NCBI RefSeq assembly: GCF_000974985.2
Contig: NZ_LAVA02000038.1
Location: forward strand, 62,001 to 126,000
DNA from: Streptomyces mangrovisoli
GTDB taxonomy: Bacteria; Actinomycetota; Actinomycetes; Streptomycetales; Streptomycetaceae
DNA length: 64,000 nucleotides
Direction of reading: 5' to 3'
Made by a program: the position numbers and the translations under genes. The notes under the pieces were generated by a model that was not told the DNA's origin, searched no databases, and saw nothing but the letters and a program-made list of their open reading frames with translations. Shown piece after piece: positions 25,272 to 33,868 of this stretch. Each line of letters opens with the position of its first letter. Within the stretch, counting starts at the first letter, position 1.

Positions 25272-26501
25272 ATGACACAACCGCAGATCGACTATGCGGC
25301 GGTCTTCCGGGCCCTGCCCGGCATGGTGGCGCTGCTGACCCCGGACCTCGTCTACGCCGACGCCAACGAGGACTTCGTCCGGCTGTCCGGCCGAACGCGG
25401 GAACAGCTGGTCGGCAACTACATCTTCGACGTGTTCCCCGAGAACCCGCACGACCCGGCGGCCGCCGGGATGCGCGACGTGCAGATGTCCATGGAGCGGG
25501 CCGTCGACACGGGCGAGCGCGACACCATGGCGTTGCAGCGCTACGACATCGAGGACCCCGCCCGGCCCGGCCACTGGGAGGAGCACTACTGGAGCCCGGT
25601 CAACGCCCCCGTCCTCGGCCCCGACGGGCAGGCCACCCTCATCGTGCACCGGGTGGAGGAGGTCACCGAGCTGATCCGGGCCCGCGGCGGCGCGGGCGGC
25701 GACCGCGAGGACCAGGTGCTGGAGGCCGAGCTGTACACCCGGGCCCGGGAGCTCCAGGAGGTCAACGAGCGGCTGCGCCAGGCGCACGCCCGCGAGCGCG
25801 GGGTCGCCCTCGCGCTCCAGGAGGCGATGCTGCCGGCGCCGCGGCCCCTCGGCCACCACCAGGCCGCCGTGCGCTACCAGCCCGCGGTCGGCACTCTCAA
25901 CGTGTGCGGCGACTGGTACGACCTGGTCGACCTGCCCGACGGCAGCCTGTCGGTCGCGGTCGGCGACGTCGTCGGCCACGGACTCGCGGCCGCCTGCGCG
26001 ATGGGCCAGCTGCGCAGCGCGCTGAGCGCGGCCGCCCGGGTCGCCGACGGCCCGGCGCAGGCGCTGGACGCGCTCGACATGTACGCCCGCTCGGTCGAGG
26101 GCGCGGAGTCGACCACGGTCGCGACGACGTTCATCGACTGGACGGACCGCACCATCGCCTACAGCTGCGCCGGACACCCGCCGCCGGCGCTGCTCGACCC
26201 CGACGGCTCCGTCCGCTTCCTGGACGGGGCCACCGACCCGCCGCTCGGCGCCCGGCCGGCCGCGTCGCCGCGCCCGCAGGCGCGGGCCGGGTTCGTCGAG
26301 GGCGCGACCCTCGTGCTCTACACGGATGGGCTCGTCGAGCGCCGCGGCGAGGACATCGACACCGGGATCGGCCGTCTCGCCGAAGCGCTCGCCCGGCACT
26401 GCGGGACCGACCCCGAGGCCCTCGCGGACGCGCTGCTGAAGGATCTGCTGCCGGACACCGGCGCGACCGACGACACGGCGCTCATCGCCGTTCGGCTGTG
26501 A
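25272..26501 (+). CDS. PAS-domain PP2C-type (RsbU/SpoIIE-like) serine phosphatase
   Basis: A 409-aa protein with a PAS sensor (residues ~1-130), a short coiled linker (~150-185, REDQVLEAELYTRARELQEVNERLRQ type heptads) and a PPM/SpoIIE phosphatase domain (~190-409). Metal-binding acidic motifs are GDWYD, GDVVGHG, TDGLVERRGED and the terminal DDTALI. Such proteins dephosphorylate anti-anti-sigma factors and so feed stress or developmental sigma factors. Most of its length is closely similar to the gene at 52549-53883, a paralogue in this same window. ATG 25272 follows GAGGCAGG (25258-25265). It ends at the palindromic terminator shared with the whiE hydroxylase. Confidence 0.9.
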   Translation: MTQPQIDYAAVFRALPGMVALLTPDLVYADANEDFVRLSGRTREQLVGNYIFDVFPENPHDPAAAGMRDVQMSMERAVDTGERDTMALQRYDIEDPARPGHWEEHYWSPVNAPVLGPDGQATLIVHRVEEVTELIRARGGAGGDREDQVLEAELYTRARELQEVNERLRQAHARERGVALALQEAMLPAPRPLGHHQAAVRYQPAVGTLNVCGDWYDLVDLPDGSLSVAVGDVVGHGLAAACAMGQLRSALSAAARVADGPAQALDALDMYARSVEGAESTTVATTFIDWTDRTIAYSCAGHPPPALLDPDGSVRFLDGATDPPLGARPAASPRPQARAGFVEGATLVLYTDGLVERRGEDIDTGIGRLAEALARHCGTDPEALADALLKDLLPDTGATDDTALIAVRL

Positions 26502-26518
26502 TCCTTCGGTTGTGATCT

Positions 26519-26586
26519 GCGGGCCGGTGGGGGTTGCTCGCGCAGTTCCCCGCGGCCCCTTGAGGGGCGCGGGGAACTGCGCGAGC
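26519..26586. repeat. Dispersed palindromic element, full copy, bidirectional terminator
   Basis: Perfect 18-base arms (26536-26553 and 26569-26586) plus a bulged inner stem form a long hairpin exactly between two convergent genes. Bases 26519-26554 match the half copy at 12851-12886 at 35 of 36 positions. Confidence 0.85.
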
Positions 26587-26599
26587 GGCCACGACGGAC

Positions 26600-28243
26600 T
26601 CAGGGCGTGCGCAGGACCGTCGCGAGGACGGATCGCAGCTCGGCCTCCGCGTCCGGCACCGCGCCCGCCGAGCGCCACGCGACATACCCGTCCGGGCGCA
26701 CCACCACCGCCCCGTCGGGGCTCGTGCCGTGGGTCTCGGCCCAGTCGCCGCCCGCGTCGTACGTCAGGTCGGCGTCCGCGCCCGATCCGATCCGGTAGGC
26801 CGCCAGTGGCACGCCGTCGGTCTCCGCGACACGGCGGGCCGCGGTGTGCCAGGCCGCGCCCGCGGCCGTACCGGCGTCGCAGAGCAGGACCATCGAGCGC
26901 TCGTACAGGTCGAGGGTGGAGACGCGCTCGCCGGACCGGCGCAGCCACAGGTGCGGGGCGCGGCTGCCGGGCTGCGCGGTCAGGTTCATCCCTTCGGGTA
27001 CGACGGGCTGCGCGGGCTCGGCTCCGACGACGGCGCCCTCGGGATAGCGGTAGCCGAGGACGACGTTGAGGATGCCGCCCTTGCGGCCGCCGCCGACGCC
27101 CGGCGCGGGGGCGAAGCCGGGGTGGCTGTGCTCCACCGAACGGGCGGACGCGCGGGCGCTGGTGGCCACGGCGACCGGCCGGCGCTCCCCCTCGTAGCTG
27201 TCGAGCAGGCCGGGTCCGGCCCAGCCGCCGAGCACGGCGGCGAGCTTCCAGGCGAGGTTGTGGGCGTCCTGGATACCGGTGTTGGAGCCGAACGCGCCGG
27301 TCGGGGACATCTCGTGGGCGGAGTCGCCGGCCAGGAAGACCCGGCCGGAGCGGTACTGGTCCGCGACGCGTTCCGCGGCCCGCCAGGACGCCCGGCCGGT
27401 GATCTCCACGTCGAGGTCCGGGACGCCGACGGCGCGGGCGATGTGGCGCCGCAGCCGGTCCTCGGTGAACTCGTCGAGGGTCTCGCCGTTCTCCGGGTGC
27501 CAGGGGGCGTGGAAGACCCAGCGCTCCTTGTTGTCGACGGGCAGCAGGGCGCCGTCCGCCTCGGAGTCGGTGAGGTAGCAGCAGATGAAACGGCGGTCCC
27601 CGACGGTGTCGGCGAGCAGCTTCGAGCGGAAGGTGACGCTGACGTTGGCGAACAGCTCGCCGGGGCCGCTCTGGCCGATGCCCAGCCGGCCGCGGATCGG
27701 GCTGCGCGGGCCGTCGGCGGCGACGAGGTAGTCGGCCCGCACGGTGTACAGGTCGTCGCTGTCGCGGTCGCGGACGTACGCCGTCACCCCGTCGGGGTCC
27801 TGCGCGAAGGACTCCAGCTCGTGGAAGTAGCGCAGGTCGCCGCCGAGGGCGCGGGCGCCGTCGACGAGCACGGGTTCGAGGTCGTTCTGGCTGCACAGGC
27901 ACCAGGCGGTGGGGCTGAACCGGGCGAGGCCGCCGCCCGGGTCGATCTCCTTGAACAGCCACTCGCCCGCGTCGCCGACGAGCGTGGGGGTCTGGAGGAT
28001 GCCGTGGTTGTCGGCGAGCAGGGAGGCCGCCGTCTTGATGTCCGGCTCGACGCCGGCCACCCGGAACAGCTCCATCGTCCGGACGTTGTTGCCGCGTCCG
28101 CGCGGGTGTTGGGAGGTCCCGGAGTGCCGCTCGACGAGCAGATGGGGTACGCCCAGACGGCCCAGGAACAGGGACATGGAAAGACCGACCAGGGAACCGC
28201 CCACGACGAGGACGGGTACCTGGTGATCGGCTTTTTGGTGCAT
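26600..28243 (-). CDS. Spore-pigment polyketide hydroxylase (WhiE ORF VIII-like FAD monooxygenase)
   Basis: A 547-aa group A flavin hydroxylase of the TcmG/RdmE type. Residues 10-20 hold the Rossmann motif VLVVGGSLVGL, the middle has DGPRS, and the second flavin motif is GDSAHEMSPTGAFGSNTGIQDAHNL in pieces (GDSAH; G-x-N-x-G-x-x-D-A). A thioredoxin-like C-terminal domain (~430-547) completes the usual aromatic hydroxylase length. In whiE clusters the homologous gene is read divergently from the PKS operon and oxidises the aromatic polyketide late in sporulation; the layout here is the same. ATG 28243 follows GGAGA. The divergent promoter region is 28244-28447. Confidence 0.92.
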   Translation of the reverse strand: MHQKADHQVPVLVVGGSLVGLSMSLFLGRLGVPHLLVERHSGTSQHPRGRGNNVRTMELFRVAGVEPDIKTAASLLADNHGILQTPTLVGDAGEWLFKEIDPGGGLARFSPTAWCLCSQNDLEPVLVDGARALGGDLRYFHELESFAQDPDGVTAYVRDRDSDDLYTVRADYLVAADGPRSPIRGRLGIGQSGPGELFANVSVTFRSKLLADTVGDRRFICCYLTDSEADGALLPVDNKERWVFHAPWHPENGETLDEFTEDRLRRHIARAVGVPDLDVEITGRASWRAAERVADQYRSGRVFLAGDSAHEMSPTGAFGSNTGIQDAHNLAWKLAAVLGGWAGPGLLDSYEGERRPVAVATSARASARSVEHSHPGFAPAPGVGGGRKGGILNVVLGYRYPEGAVVGAEPAQPVVPEGMNLTAQPGSRAPHLWLRRSGERVSTLDLYERSMVLLCDAGTAAGAAWHTAARRVAETDGVPLAAYRIGSGADADLTYDAGGDWAETHGTSPDGAVVVRPDGYVAWRSAGAVPDAEAELRSVLATVLRTP

Positions 28244-28321
28244 CGAAGTCTCCAGGGGCAGGGGTGCGCGCGTGGGCGCCTACTGCTGTCCATGCCCCTC
28301 GGGGCCGCTTCGGGGAGCCGA

Positions 28322-28344
28322 CACGCGGTGACATCACCCGCGTG
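28322..28344. promoter_or_regulatory. Near-perfect palindrome in the whiE divergent promoter region
   Basis: CACGCGGTG (28322-28330) faces CACCCGCGTG (28335-28344) across four bases, with one bulged base. It lies between the hydroxylase and SchA/CurD genes. GACAC, the core of WhiA sites, overlaps the left arm (28320-28324). The regulator is unproven. Confidence 0.4.
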
Positions 28345-28447
28345 GTTCACACGAATCGCGCGCGCCCCGGGACCGGATGAGGCTCAAGGAACGCTGACGT
28401 CGCTTTTACGTGCGGCACCCACCCCCTTCGAAGGAGATGCCTGCGGT

Positions 28448-29521
28448 ATGACCACCACCTCTGAACGCGTCGCGGATCAGCTGACGCGACAGGAGTCCAA
28501 GCGGATCTCGCAGTCCGTGTTCGACGGCTCCCGCCTGCGGGTCGTGCTGCTGGTCGACGTCTACGACGGAGCCCAGCAGCAGTTCCTGGAGGCGTACGAG
28601 CAACTGTGCAACCAGGTCGCGTCGGTTCCCGGCCATGTCAGCGACCAGCTGTGCCAGTCGATCGAGAATCCCTCCCAATGGCTCATCACCAGTGAGTGGG
28701 AGAGCGCCCCGCCGTTCCTCGCCTGGGTCAACAGCGAGGAGCACGTGCAGATGGTGGAGCCGCTGCACGCCTGCGTCCGCAACACCCGCTCGCTCCGCTT
28801 CCACGTGGTGCGCGAGACCGGCGGCGACGCGGCGGCGGCCGCCGCGGGCAAGCGCCGGCTCCAGGCCGCGCCGCGCATCGGCGACGGCGTGATCCGGCAC
28901 GCGCTCACCTTCACGGTGAAGCCGGGCAGCGAGGCGAAGGTCGCCGAGATCCTCTCCGGGTACGACTCGCCCGACCCGCACGTCGACGACACCACCCGGC
29001 TGTGCCGCACCTCGCTGTTCATGCACGGCAACCGCGTGGTGCGGGCCGTCGAGGTACGCGGCGACCTGCTCGCGGCGCTGCGGCACGTGGCCCGCCAGCC
29101 CGAGGTGCGGGCCGTGGAACAGGCCATCAACCCCTATCTGGAGCAGGACCGGGACCTGGACGACCAGGAGTCGGCGCGGATGTTCTTCACCCGGGCCGCG
29201 CTGCCCGCCGTGCACCACATGACGGCGGACGGCCTCCCCGAGGGCGAGCGGCACGCGCTGTACTACCCGGCAAAGCCCGACCAGGGCATGCGCCTGGCGG
29301 AACTGCTCGCGCAGCAGGACGAGAAGGCGGCGCAGGACCCGGCGCACCCGGTGCTGCGCTCCACGATCTTCCACCGCGAGGACGTCGTGGTCCGCCTGGT
29401 GGACGTGCCGGTCGGTTCCGGCAACGAGCTGGCGGCGCCGCCGGCCGCGCTGCGCAAGCTGCTCGACGGTGAGCCGGTCCGTATGCAGCTCATCACCGAC
29501 CGCCGCTCGCCGGACGCCTGA
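28448..29521 (+). CDS. SchA/CurD-like spore-pigment protein (WhiE ORF I-like)
   Basis: A 357-aa protein found in spore-pigment clusters (whiE, sch, cur). Residues ~30-125 look like an antibiotic-biosynthesis-monooxygenase (ABM) ferredoxin-like domain (LRVVLLVDVYDGAQQQFLEAYEQL pattern, WLITSEWES). Residues ~145-355 carry the SchA/CurD-type domain with further ABM-like repeats (RHALTFTVKPGSEAKVAEIL; ALYYPAKPDQGMRLAELLA). It probably acts on the nascent aromatic polyketide, but no reaction is proven. ATG 28448 is preceded by AAGGAGA (about 28430-28436). It is the first gene of the plus-strand pigment operon. Confidence 0.88.
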   Translation: MTTTSERVADQLTRQESKRISQSVFDGSRLRVVLLVDVYDGAQQQFLEAYEQLCNQVASVPGHVSDQLCQSIENPSQWLITSEWESAPPFLAWVNSEEHVQMVEPLHACVRNTRSLRFHVVRETGGDAAAAAAGKRRLQAAPRIGDGVIRHALTFTVKPGSEAKVAEILSGYDSPDPHVDDTTRLCRTSLFMHGNRVVRAVEVRGDLLAALRHVARQPEVRAVEQAINPYLEQDRDLDDQESARMFFTRAALPAVHHMTADGLPEGERHALYYPAKPDQGMRLAELLAQQDEKAAQDPAHPVLRSTIFHREDVVVRLVDVPVGSGNELAAPPAALRKLLDGEPVRMQLITDRRSPDA

Positions 29522-29606
29522 GCCACCCGGCCGCGCCCCCTCGGGCGGTGTACCCGATCCCTGCCGCACCCCAGCCGTACCAGCCGTACCCCAAGGGAGA
29601 ACTGTC

Positions 29607-30056
29607 GTGACCCAACCCCGTCCCCGCATCGTCGACCTGAGCGAGGTCGAGCCCAACGTCCGGCGCGGCGGTGATCTGCGCGCCATGCTCACCCCGGCCA
29701 CGGTCGGATCCACCAGCGGTTTCATGGGCGTGGCCATCGTGCAGCCCGGCGACCGCATCGGCGAGCACTACCACCCGTACTCCGAGGAGTTCATCTACGT
29801 CGTCTGCGGCCGGCTGGAGGTCGACCTGGACGGCGAACCGCACCCGCTGCGGCCGGAGCAGGGTCTGATGATCCCCGCCCACGTGCGGCACCGCTTCCGC
29901 AACGTCGGCAACGTGGAGGCGCGCCTCGTCTTCCACCTCGGCCCGCTGGCCCCGCGCCCGCAGCTCGGCCATGTCGACACCGAGGAGACGGAGGCCGTGA
30001 CGACCGCCGGGGCCGCGGCGGCGGTCGCGGAATCGGCGGAAGCGGGTGCTCAATGA
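29607..30056 (+). CDS. Cupin-domain spore-pigment protein (WhiE ORF II-like)
   Basis: A 149-aa single cupin barrel. The two cupin motifs are G-E-H-Y-H-P-Y-S-E-E-F-I-Y-V-x-x-G and P-A-H-V-R-H-R-F-x-N, giving metal ligands H-x-H...E and the distal His. The family in type II PKS clusters may act as a cyclase or oxygenase. The C-terminal ~25 residues are Ala/Glu-rich and probably disordered. GTG 29607 follows AAGGGAGA (29593-29600). The TGA overlaps the ATG of the ketosynthase (30053-30056), so translation is probably coupled. Confidence 0.9.
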   Translation: MTQPRPRIVDLSEVEPNVRRGGDLRAMLTPATVGSTSGFMGVAIVQPGDRIGEHYHPYSEEFIYVVCGRLEVDLDGEPHPLRPEQGLMIPAHVRHRFRNVGNVEARLVFHLGPLAPRPQLGHVDTEETEAVTTAGAAAAVAESAEAGAQ

Positions 30057-31312
30057 CGCGGCGGGTGGCGGTCACCGGCATAGGCATCGTCGCCCCGGGC
30101 GGGATAGGTGTGCCGGCGTTCTGGGACCTGTTGACGGCCGGCCGCACCGCGACCCGGGGCATCACGTTCTTCGACCCGTCGGGTCTGCGCTCGCGCATCG
30201 CCGCCGAGTGCGACTTCGAGCCGGCGGCCCACGGCCTCGACACCGAGGACGTGGAACGGGCGGACCGCTACATACAGTTCGCCATGGTCGCCGGGGACGA
30301 GGCGGTCCGCGACGCGGGCCTGGACCTCGGCCGGGAGAACCCCTGGCGGATCGGGGTGTCGCTCGGCACGGCGGTCGGCGGCACCACCCGCCTGGAGAAC
30401 GACTACGTCCTGGTCAGCCATGGCGGCGAACGCTGGGACGTGGACCACCACGAGGCCCGTCCGCAGCTTCAGCGGGCGTTCACCCCGGCCACGCTGTCCT
30501 CGGCGGTGGCCGAGCGGTTCGGCGCGCAGGGTCCGGTGCAGACGGTCTCCACCGGCTGCACGTCCGGGCTCGACGCGGTCGGCTACGCGTTCCACACCGT
30601 GCAGGAGGGACGCGCCGACATCTGCATCACCGGCGCGTCCGACTCGCCGATCTCACCGATCACCATGGCGTGCTTCGACGCCATCAAGGCGACCTCGCCG
30701 AACAACGACGACCCGGCGCACGCCTCCCGGCCCTTCGACAACAACCGTGACGGGTTCGTCATGGGCGAGGGCGGCGCCGTACTGGTCCTGGAGGAGCTGG
30801 AGCACGCGAAGGCGCGCGGTGCGCGCATCTACTGCGAGCTCGGCGGCTACGCCACCTTCGGCAACGCCTACCACATGACCGGCCTGACCAGTGAGGGCCT
30901 GGAGATGGCCCGCGCCATCGAACTGGCCCTGGAGCAGGCGCGGCTGGACGGCTCCGCGATCGACTACGTCAACGCCCACGGTTCCGGCACCCGGCAGAAC
31001 GACCGGCACGAGACCGCGGCCGTCAAGCGCGCCCTCGGCGAGCACGCGTACGACACGCCGATGAGCTCGATCAAGTCCATGGTGGGGCACTCCCTCGGCG
31101 CGATCGGCGCCATCGAGGTGGTCGCCTGCGTGCTGGCGCTCGCCCACCAGGTCGTACCGCCCACCGCGAACTACGAGACGCCCGACCCCGAGTGCGACCT
31201 GGACTATGTGCCGCGCGTCGCACGCGAACGCCGGATGAGCAGCGTGCTCTCGGTGGGCAGCGGGTTCGGCGGCTTCCAGTCCGCGGTGATCCTGACCCGT
31301 CCGGGCCATTAG
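30053..31312 (+). CDS. Type II PKS ketosynthase alpha (WhiE ORF III-like)
   Basis: A 419-aa beta-ketoacyl synthase that, with the chain-length factor, builds the poly-beta-ketone backbone of the spore pigment. The catalytic triad is complete: C169 in VSTGCTSGLD, H309 in VNAHGSGT and H346 in MVGHSLGA. The length is standard for KS-alpha. It overlaps the cupin gene by four bases and is followed 12 bases later by the chain-length factor gene. Clear match to whiE-type KS. Confidence 0.97.
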   Translation: MTRRVAVTGIGIVAPGGIGVPAFWDLLTAGRTATRGITFFDPSGLRSRIAAECDFEPAAHGLDTEDVERADRYIQFAMVAGDEAVRDAGLDLGRENPWRIGVSLGTAVGGTTRLENDYVLVSHGGERWDVDHHEARPQLQRAFTPATLSSAVAERFGAQGPVQTVSTGCTSGLDAVGYAFHTVQEGRADICITGASDSPISPITMACFDAIKATSPNNDDPAHASRPFDNNRDGFVMGEGGAVLVLEELEHAKARGARIYCELGGYATFGNAYHMTGLTSEGLEMARAIELALEQARLDGSAIDYVNAHGSGTRQNDRHETAAVKRALGEHAYDTPMSSIKSMVGHSLGAIGAIEVVACVLALAHQVVPPTANYETPDPECDLDYVPRVARERRMSSVLSVGSGFGGFQSAVILTRPGH

Positions 31313-31324
31313 GGAGAGGATGCG

Positions 31325-32566
31325 ATGAGCGCACCGCAGGAGCGACGCGCGGCCGTCACCGGTATCGGCGTGGTCGCGCCCAACGGAACGAGCACGGAGA
31401 CCTTCTGGAAATCCGTCCAGGAGGGCATCAGCGTCCTCGACCGGATCACCCGCGAGGGCTGCGACCACCTGCCGCTGAAGGTGGCGGGCGAGGTCCGCGC
31501 CTTCGAGCCGGCCGACATGGTCGAGGAGCGCTTCCTCGTCCAGACGGACCGTTTCACCCACTTCGCGATGACCGCGGCCGACCTCGCGCTGGAGGAGGCC
31601 CGGCTCGGCCGGGCCGACACCGACGCGGAGCCGTTCTCGGTCGGCGTCGTCACCGCGGCCGGTTCCGGCGGCGGCGAGTTCGGCCAGCGCGAGCTGCAGC
31701 AGCTCTGGGGCAAGGGCAGCCGGTTCGTCGGCCCCTACCAGTCCATCGCCTGGTTCTACGCCGCCAGCACCGGCCAGGTCTCCATCCGGCGCGGGTTCAA
31801 GGGACCCTGCTCCGTGGTGGCGGCAGACGAGGCGGGCGGCCTGGACGCCCTCGCCCACGCGGCCCGTGCCGTCGAGCGCGGCACCGACGTGATCGTGGCG
31901 GGCTCCACCGAGGCGCCCCTCGCGCCGTACTCGATGGTGTGCCAGCTCGGCTACGACGAGCTGAGCCGGGAGACGGACCCGGCCCGCGCCTACCGCCCGT
32001 TCACCGACGCGGCCTGCGGGTTCGTGCCGGCCGAGGGCGGCGCGATGCTCGTCGTGGAGGAGATCGGGTCGGCGCGCCGGCGCGGTCTGCCGGTGCGGGC
32101 CACGATCGCCGGACACGGCGCGACGTTCACCGGCGCGTCCCGCTGGGCGGAGTCCCGGGAGGGGCTCGCGCAGGCGATCCGCGGCGCCCTGGACGACGCG
32201 GATCTCGCCCCCGAGGACGTCGACGTGGTCTTCGCGGACGCGCTCGGCGTGCCCGAGGCCGACCGCGCGGAGGCCCTCGCCATCGCCGACGCCCTCGGCG
32301 ACCGCGCCCGGCGGGTCCCCGTCACCGCGCCCAAGACCGGCATCGGCCGGGCCTACTGCGCCGCGCCCGTGCTGGACACGGCGGCGGCGGTGCTCGCGAT
32401 GGAGCACGGCCTGATCCCGCCCACCCCGGGCGTGGCCGACATCTGCCACGACCTCGACCTCGTGACCGGCCGGGCCCGCCCCGCCGAACTGCGTACCGCG
32501 CTGGTCCTCAGCCGGGGGCTCATGGGGTCGAACTCGGCGCTCGTGCTGCGGCACGGCGCCGCCTGA
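31325..32566 (+). CDS. Type II PKS chain-length factor / KS-beta (WhiE ORF IV-like)
   Basis: A 413-aa partner of the ketosynthase that sets chain length. The active-site cysteine of KS-alpha is replaced: the aligned segment reads VVAADEAGGLDAL with E169 where many chain-length factors have Gln. The histidine motifs are also lost, as expected for KS-beta. ATG 31325 follows GGGAGAGG. It is separated from the ACP gene by 89 bases without a hairpin. Confidence 0.96.
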   Translation: MSAPQERRAAVTGIGVVAPNGTSTETFWKSVQEGISVLDRITREGCDHLPLKVAGEVRAFEPADMVEERFLVQTDRFTHFAMTAADLALEEARLGRADTDAEPFSVGVVTAAGSGGGEFGQRELQQLWGKGSRFVGPYQSIAWFYAASTGQVSIRRGFKGPCSVVAADEAGGLDALAHAARAVERGTDVIVAGSTEAPLAPYSMVCQLGYDELSRETDPARAYRPFTDAACGFVPAEGGAMLVVEEIGSARRRGLPVRATIAGHGATFTGASRWAESREGLAQAIRGALDDADLAPEDVDVVFADALGVPEADRAEALAIADALGDRARRVPVTAPKTGIGRAYCAAPVLDTAAAVLAMEHGLIPPTPGVADICHDLDLVTGRARPAELRTALVLSRGLMGSNSALVLRHGAA

Positions 32567-32655
32567 GGCTCCCGGCGGAGCGCCCCGCGGCCGTACGCGG
32601 CGCGGCGGCCCCCGCCCGGAACCGGAACACCTCCCGGAACGAAGGAGAAGCACCC

Positions 32656-32913
32656 ATGAGTGACCGCATCACCGTGGAAGAGCTGTCCGAACTCATGAAG
32701 AAGGCCGCGGGGATCACCGTCTCCCCGGCGGAGCTCGAAGAGAGCTACGACCGCGGCTTCGACACCCTCGGCGTCGACTCGCTCGGCCTGCTCGGCATCG
32801 TCGGCGAGCTGGAGAACCGCCACGGGGCGCCGATGCCGCCCGACGCCGAGCGCTGCAAGACGCCGCGCCAGTTCCTCGACCTCGTCAACAGCGCACTTCC
32901 CGCAGGAGCCTGA
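32656..32913 (+). CDS. Acyl carrier protein (WhiE ORF V-like)
   Basis: An 85-aa acyl carrier protein. The phosphopantetheine attachment serine is S42 in LGVDSLGLLG, with the usual helix pattern around it. It carries the growing chain between KS/CLF and the cyclases. ATG 32656 follows AAGGAGAAG with about 7 bases spacing. The cyclase gene begins 1 base after its stop. Confidence 0.96.
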   Translation: MSDRITVEELSELMKKAAGITVSPAELEESYDRGFDTLGVDSLGLLGIVGELENRHGAPMPPDAERCKTPRQFLDLVNSALPAGA

Positions 32914-32914
32914 C

Positions 32915-33394
32915 ATGCCCGGACACACCCAGAACGAGATCACCGTCGCCGCGCCGCTGGACCTGGTGTGGGACATGACCAACGACGTGGCGAACTGGCC
33001 GAACCTGTTCACCGAGTACGCCAGTGCGGAGATCCTCTCGCAGGAGGGGAACCGGACGAGATTCCGGCTCACCATGCACCCCGACGACAACGGCAAGGTG
33101 TGGAGCTGGGTCTCCGAGCGGGAGACCGACCGCGCCACGCTCACCGTCCAGGCGCGCCGGGTCGAGACCGGCCCGTTCGCGCACATGAACATCCACTGGC
33201 GCTACGAGCAGATCCCCGGCGGCGTCCGCATGACCTGGACGCAGGACTTCGCGATGAAGCCCGAGGCGCCGGTCGACGACGAGTGGATGACCGACAACAT
33301 CAACCGCAACTCCAAGGTGCAGATGGCCCTCATCCGCGACCGCATCGAGAAGGTCGCCGCGGAGCAGGGCACGCACCCCGGCCTGACGGACTGA
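32915..33394 (+). CDS. Polyketide aromatase/cyclase (WhiE ORF VI-like, START fold)
   Basis: A 159-aa helix-grip (START/SRPBCC) protein of the TcmN/WhiE aromatase-cyclase group that folds and aromatises the first ring of the polyketide. Typical features are the N-terminal E-I-T-V-A-A-P-L-D-L-V-W-D-M, W-P-N-L-F, and the W-x-Q-D-F strand. AGGAG at 32901-32905 gives a good ribosome site. It sits between ACP and the second cyclase, as in whiE. Confidence 0.95.
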   Translation: MPGHTQNEITVAAPLDLVWDMTNDVANWPNLFTEYASAEILSQEGNRTRFRLTMHPDDNGKVWSWVSERETDRATLTVQARRVETGPFAHMNIHWRYEQIPGGVRMTWTQDFAMKPEAPVDDEWMTDNINRNSKVQMALIRDRIEKVAAEQGTHPGLTD

Positions 33395-33409
33395 CGGGAC
33401 GGAGCAGCC

Positions 33410-33742
33410 ATGCACCAGGCACTGATCGTCGCCCGGATGGCCCCGGGCGCGGCCCCCGACATCGCCAAGATCTTCGAGGAGTCCGACCGGGGTGAACTGC
33501 CGCACCTCGTCGGCGTCACCCGGCGCAGCCTCTTCCAGTTCGGCGAGGTCTACCTGCATCTCATCGAGTCGGAGAAGGACCCGGGCCCGGCCATCGCCAA
33601 GGTGACCGCGCACCCCGAGTTCCAGTCCGTCAGCGAGCGTCTGACGTCGTACGTCAGCGCCTACGACCCGGAGACGTGGCGTTCGCCGAAGGACGCGATG
33701 GCGCGGCGCTTCTACCTCTGGGAGCGCACGCCGGGCGGCTGA
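33410..33742 (+). CDS. TcmI-family polyketide cyclase (WhiE ORF VII-like)
   Basis: A 110-aa dimeric ferredoxin-like cyclase of the TcmI family, acting on later ring closures. It shows M-A-P-G-A-A-P-D-I-A-K-I-F, the R-R-S-L-F-Q-F strand and Y-L-H-L-I-E, and the C-terminal M-A-R-R-F-Y-L-W-E. It starts 15 bases after the aromatase stop with GGAG just upstream, and it ends the pigment operon. The O-methyltransferase gene converges on it. Confidence 0.93.
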   Translation: MHQALIVARMAPGAAPDIAKIFEESDRGELPHLVGVTRRSLFQFGEVYLHLIESEKDPGPAIAKVTAHPEFQSVSERLTSYVSAYDPETWRSPKDAMARRFYLWERTPGG

Positions 33743-33753
33743 GTCCGCGTACC

Positions 33754-33798
33754 GGCCGGCGGCCGCCGTACCCGCTTCCTCGCGGGCCGGCGGCCGCC
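33754..33798. repeat. Direct repeat of GC-rich 14-mer, convergent gap
   Basis: GGCCGGCGGCCGCC occurs at 33754-33767 and 33785-33798; each copy is itself nearly self-complementary, so the gap between the convergent cyclase and methyltransferase genes can fold strongly and may act as a terminator. Confidence 0.6.
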
Positions 33799-33868
33799 GG
33801 CGCGCGTGGGGCGCCGTGCCGGGTCGGGCGCTCGGGCCGGTCCGGCGGGATCGGCCGGTCCGGCGGGC

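Noticed and set aside
24735..28337. Minus-strand frame of about 1200 codons
   Set aside because: Shadow across the 24668 gene, the PAS-PP2C gene and the whiE hydroxylase; no motif of its own.
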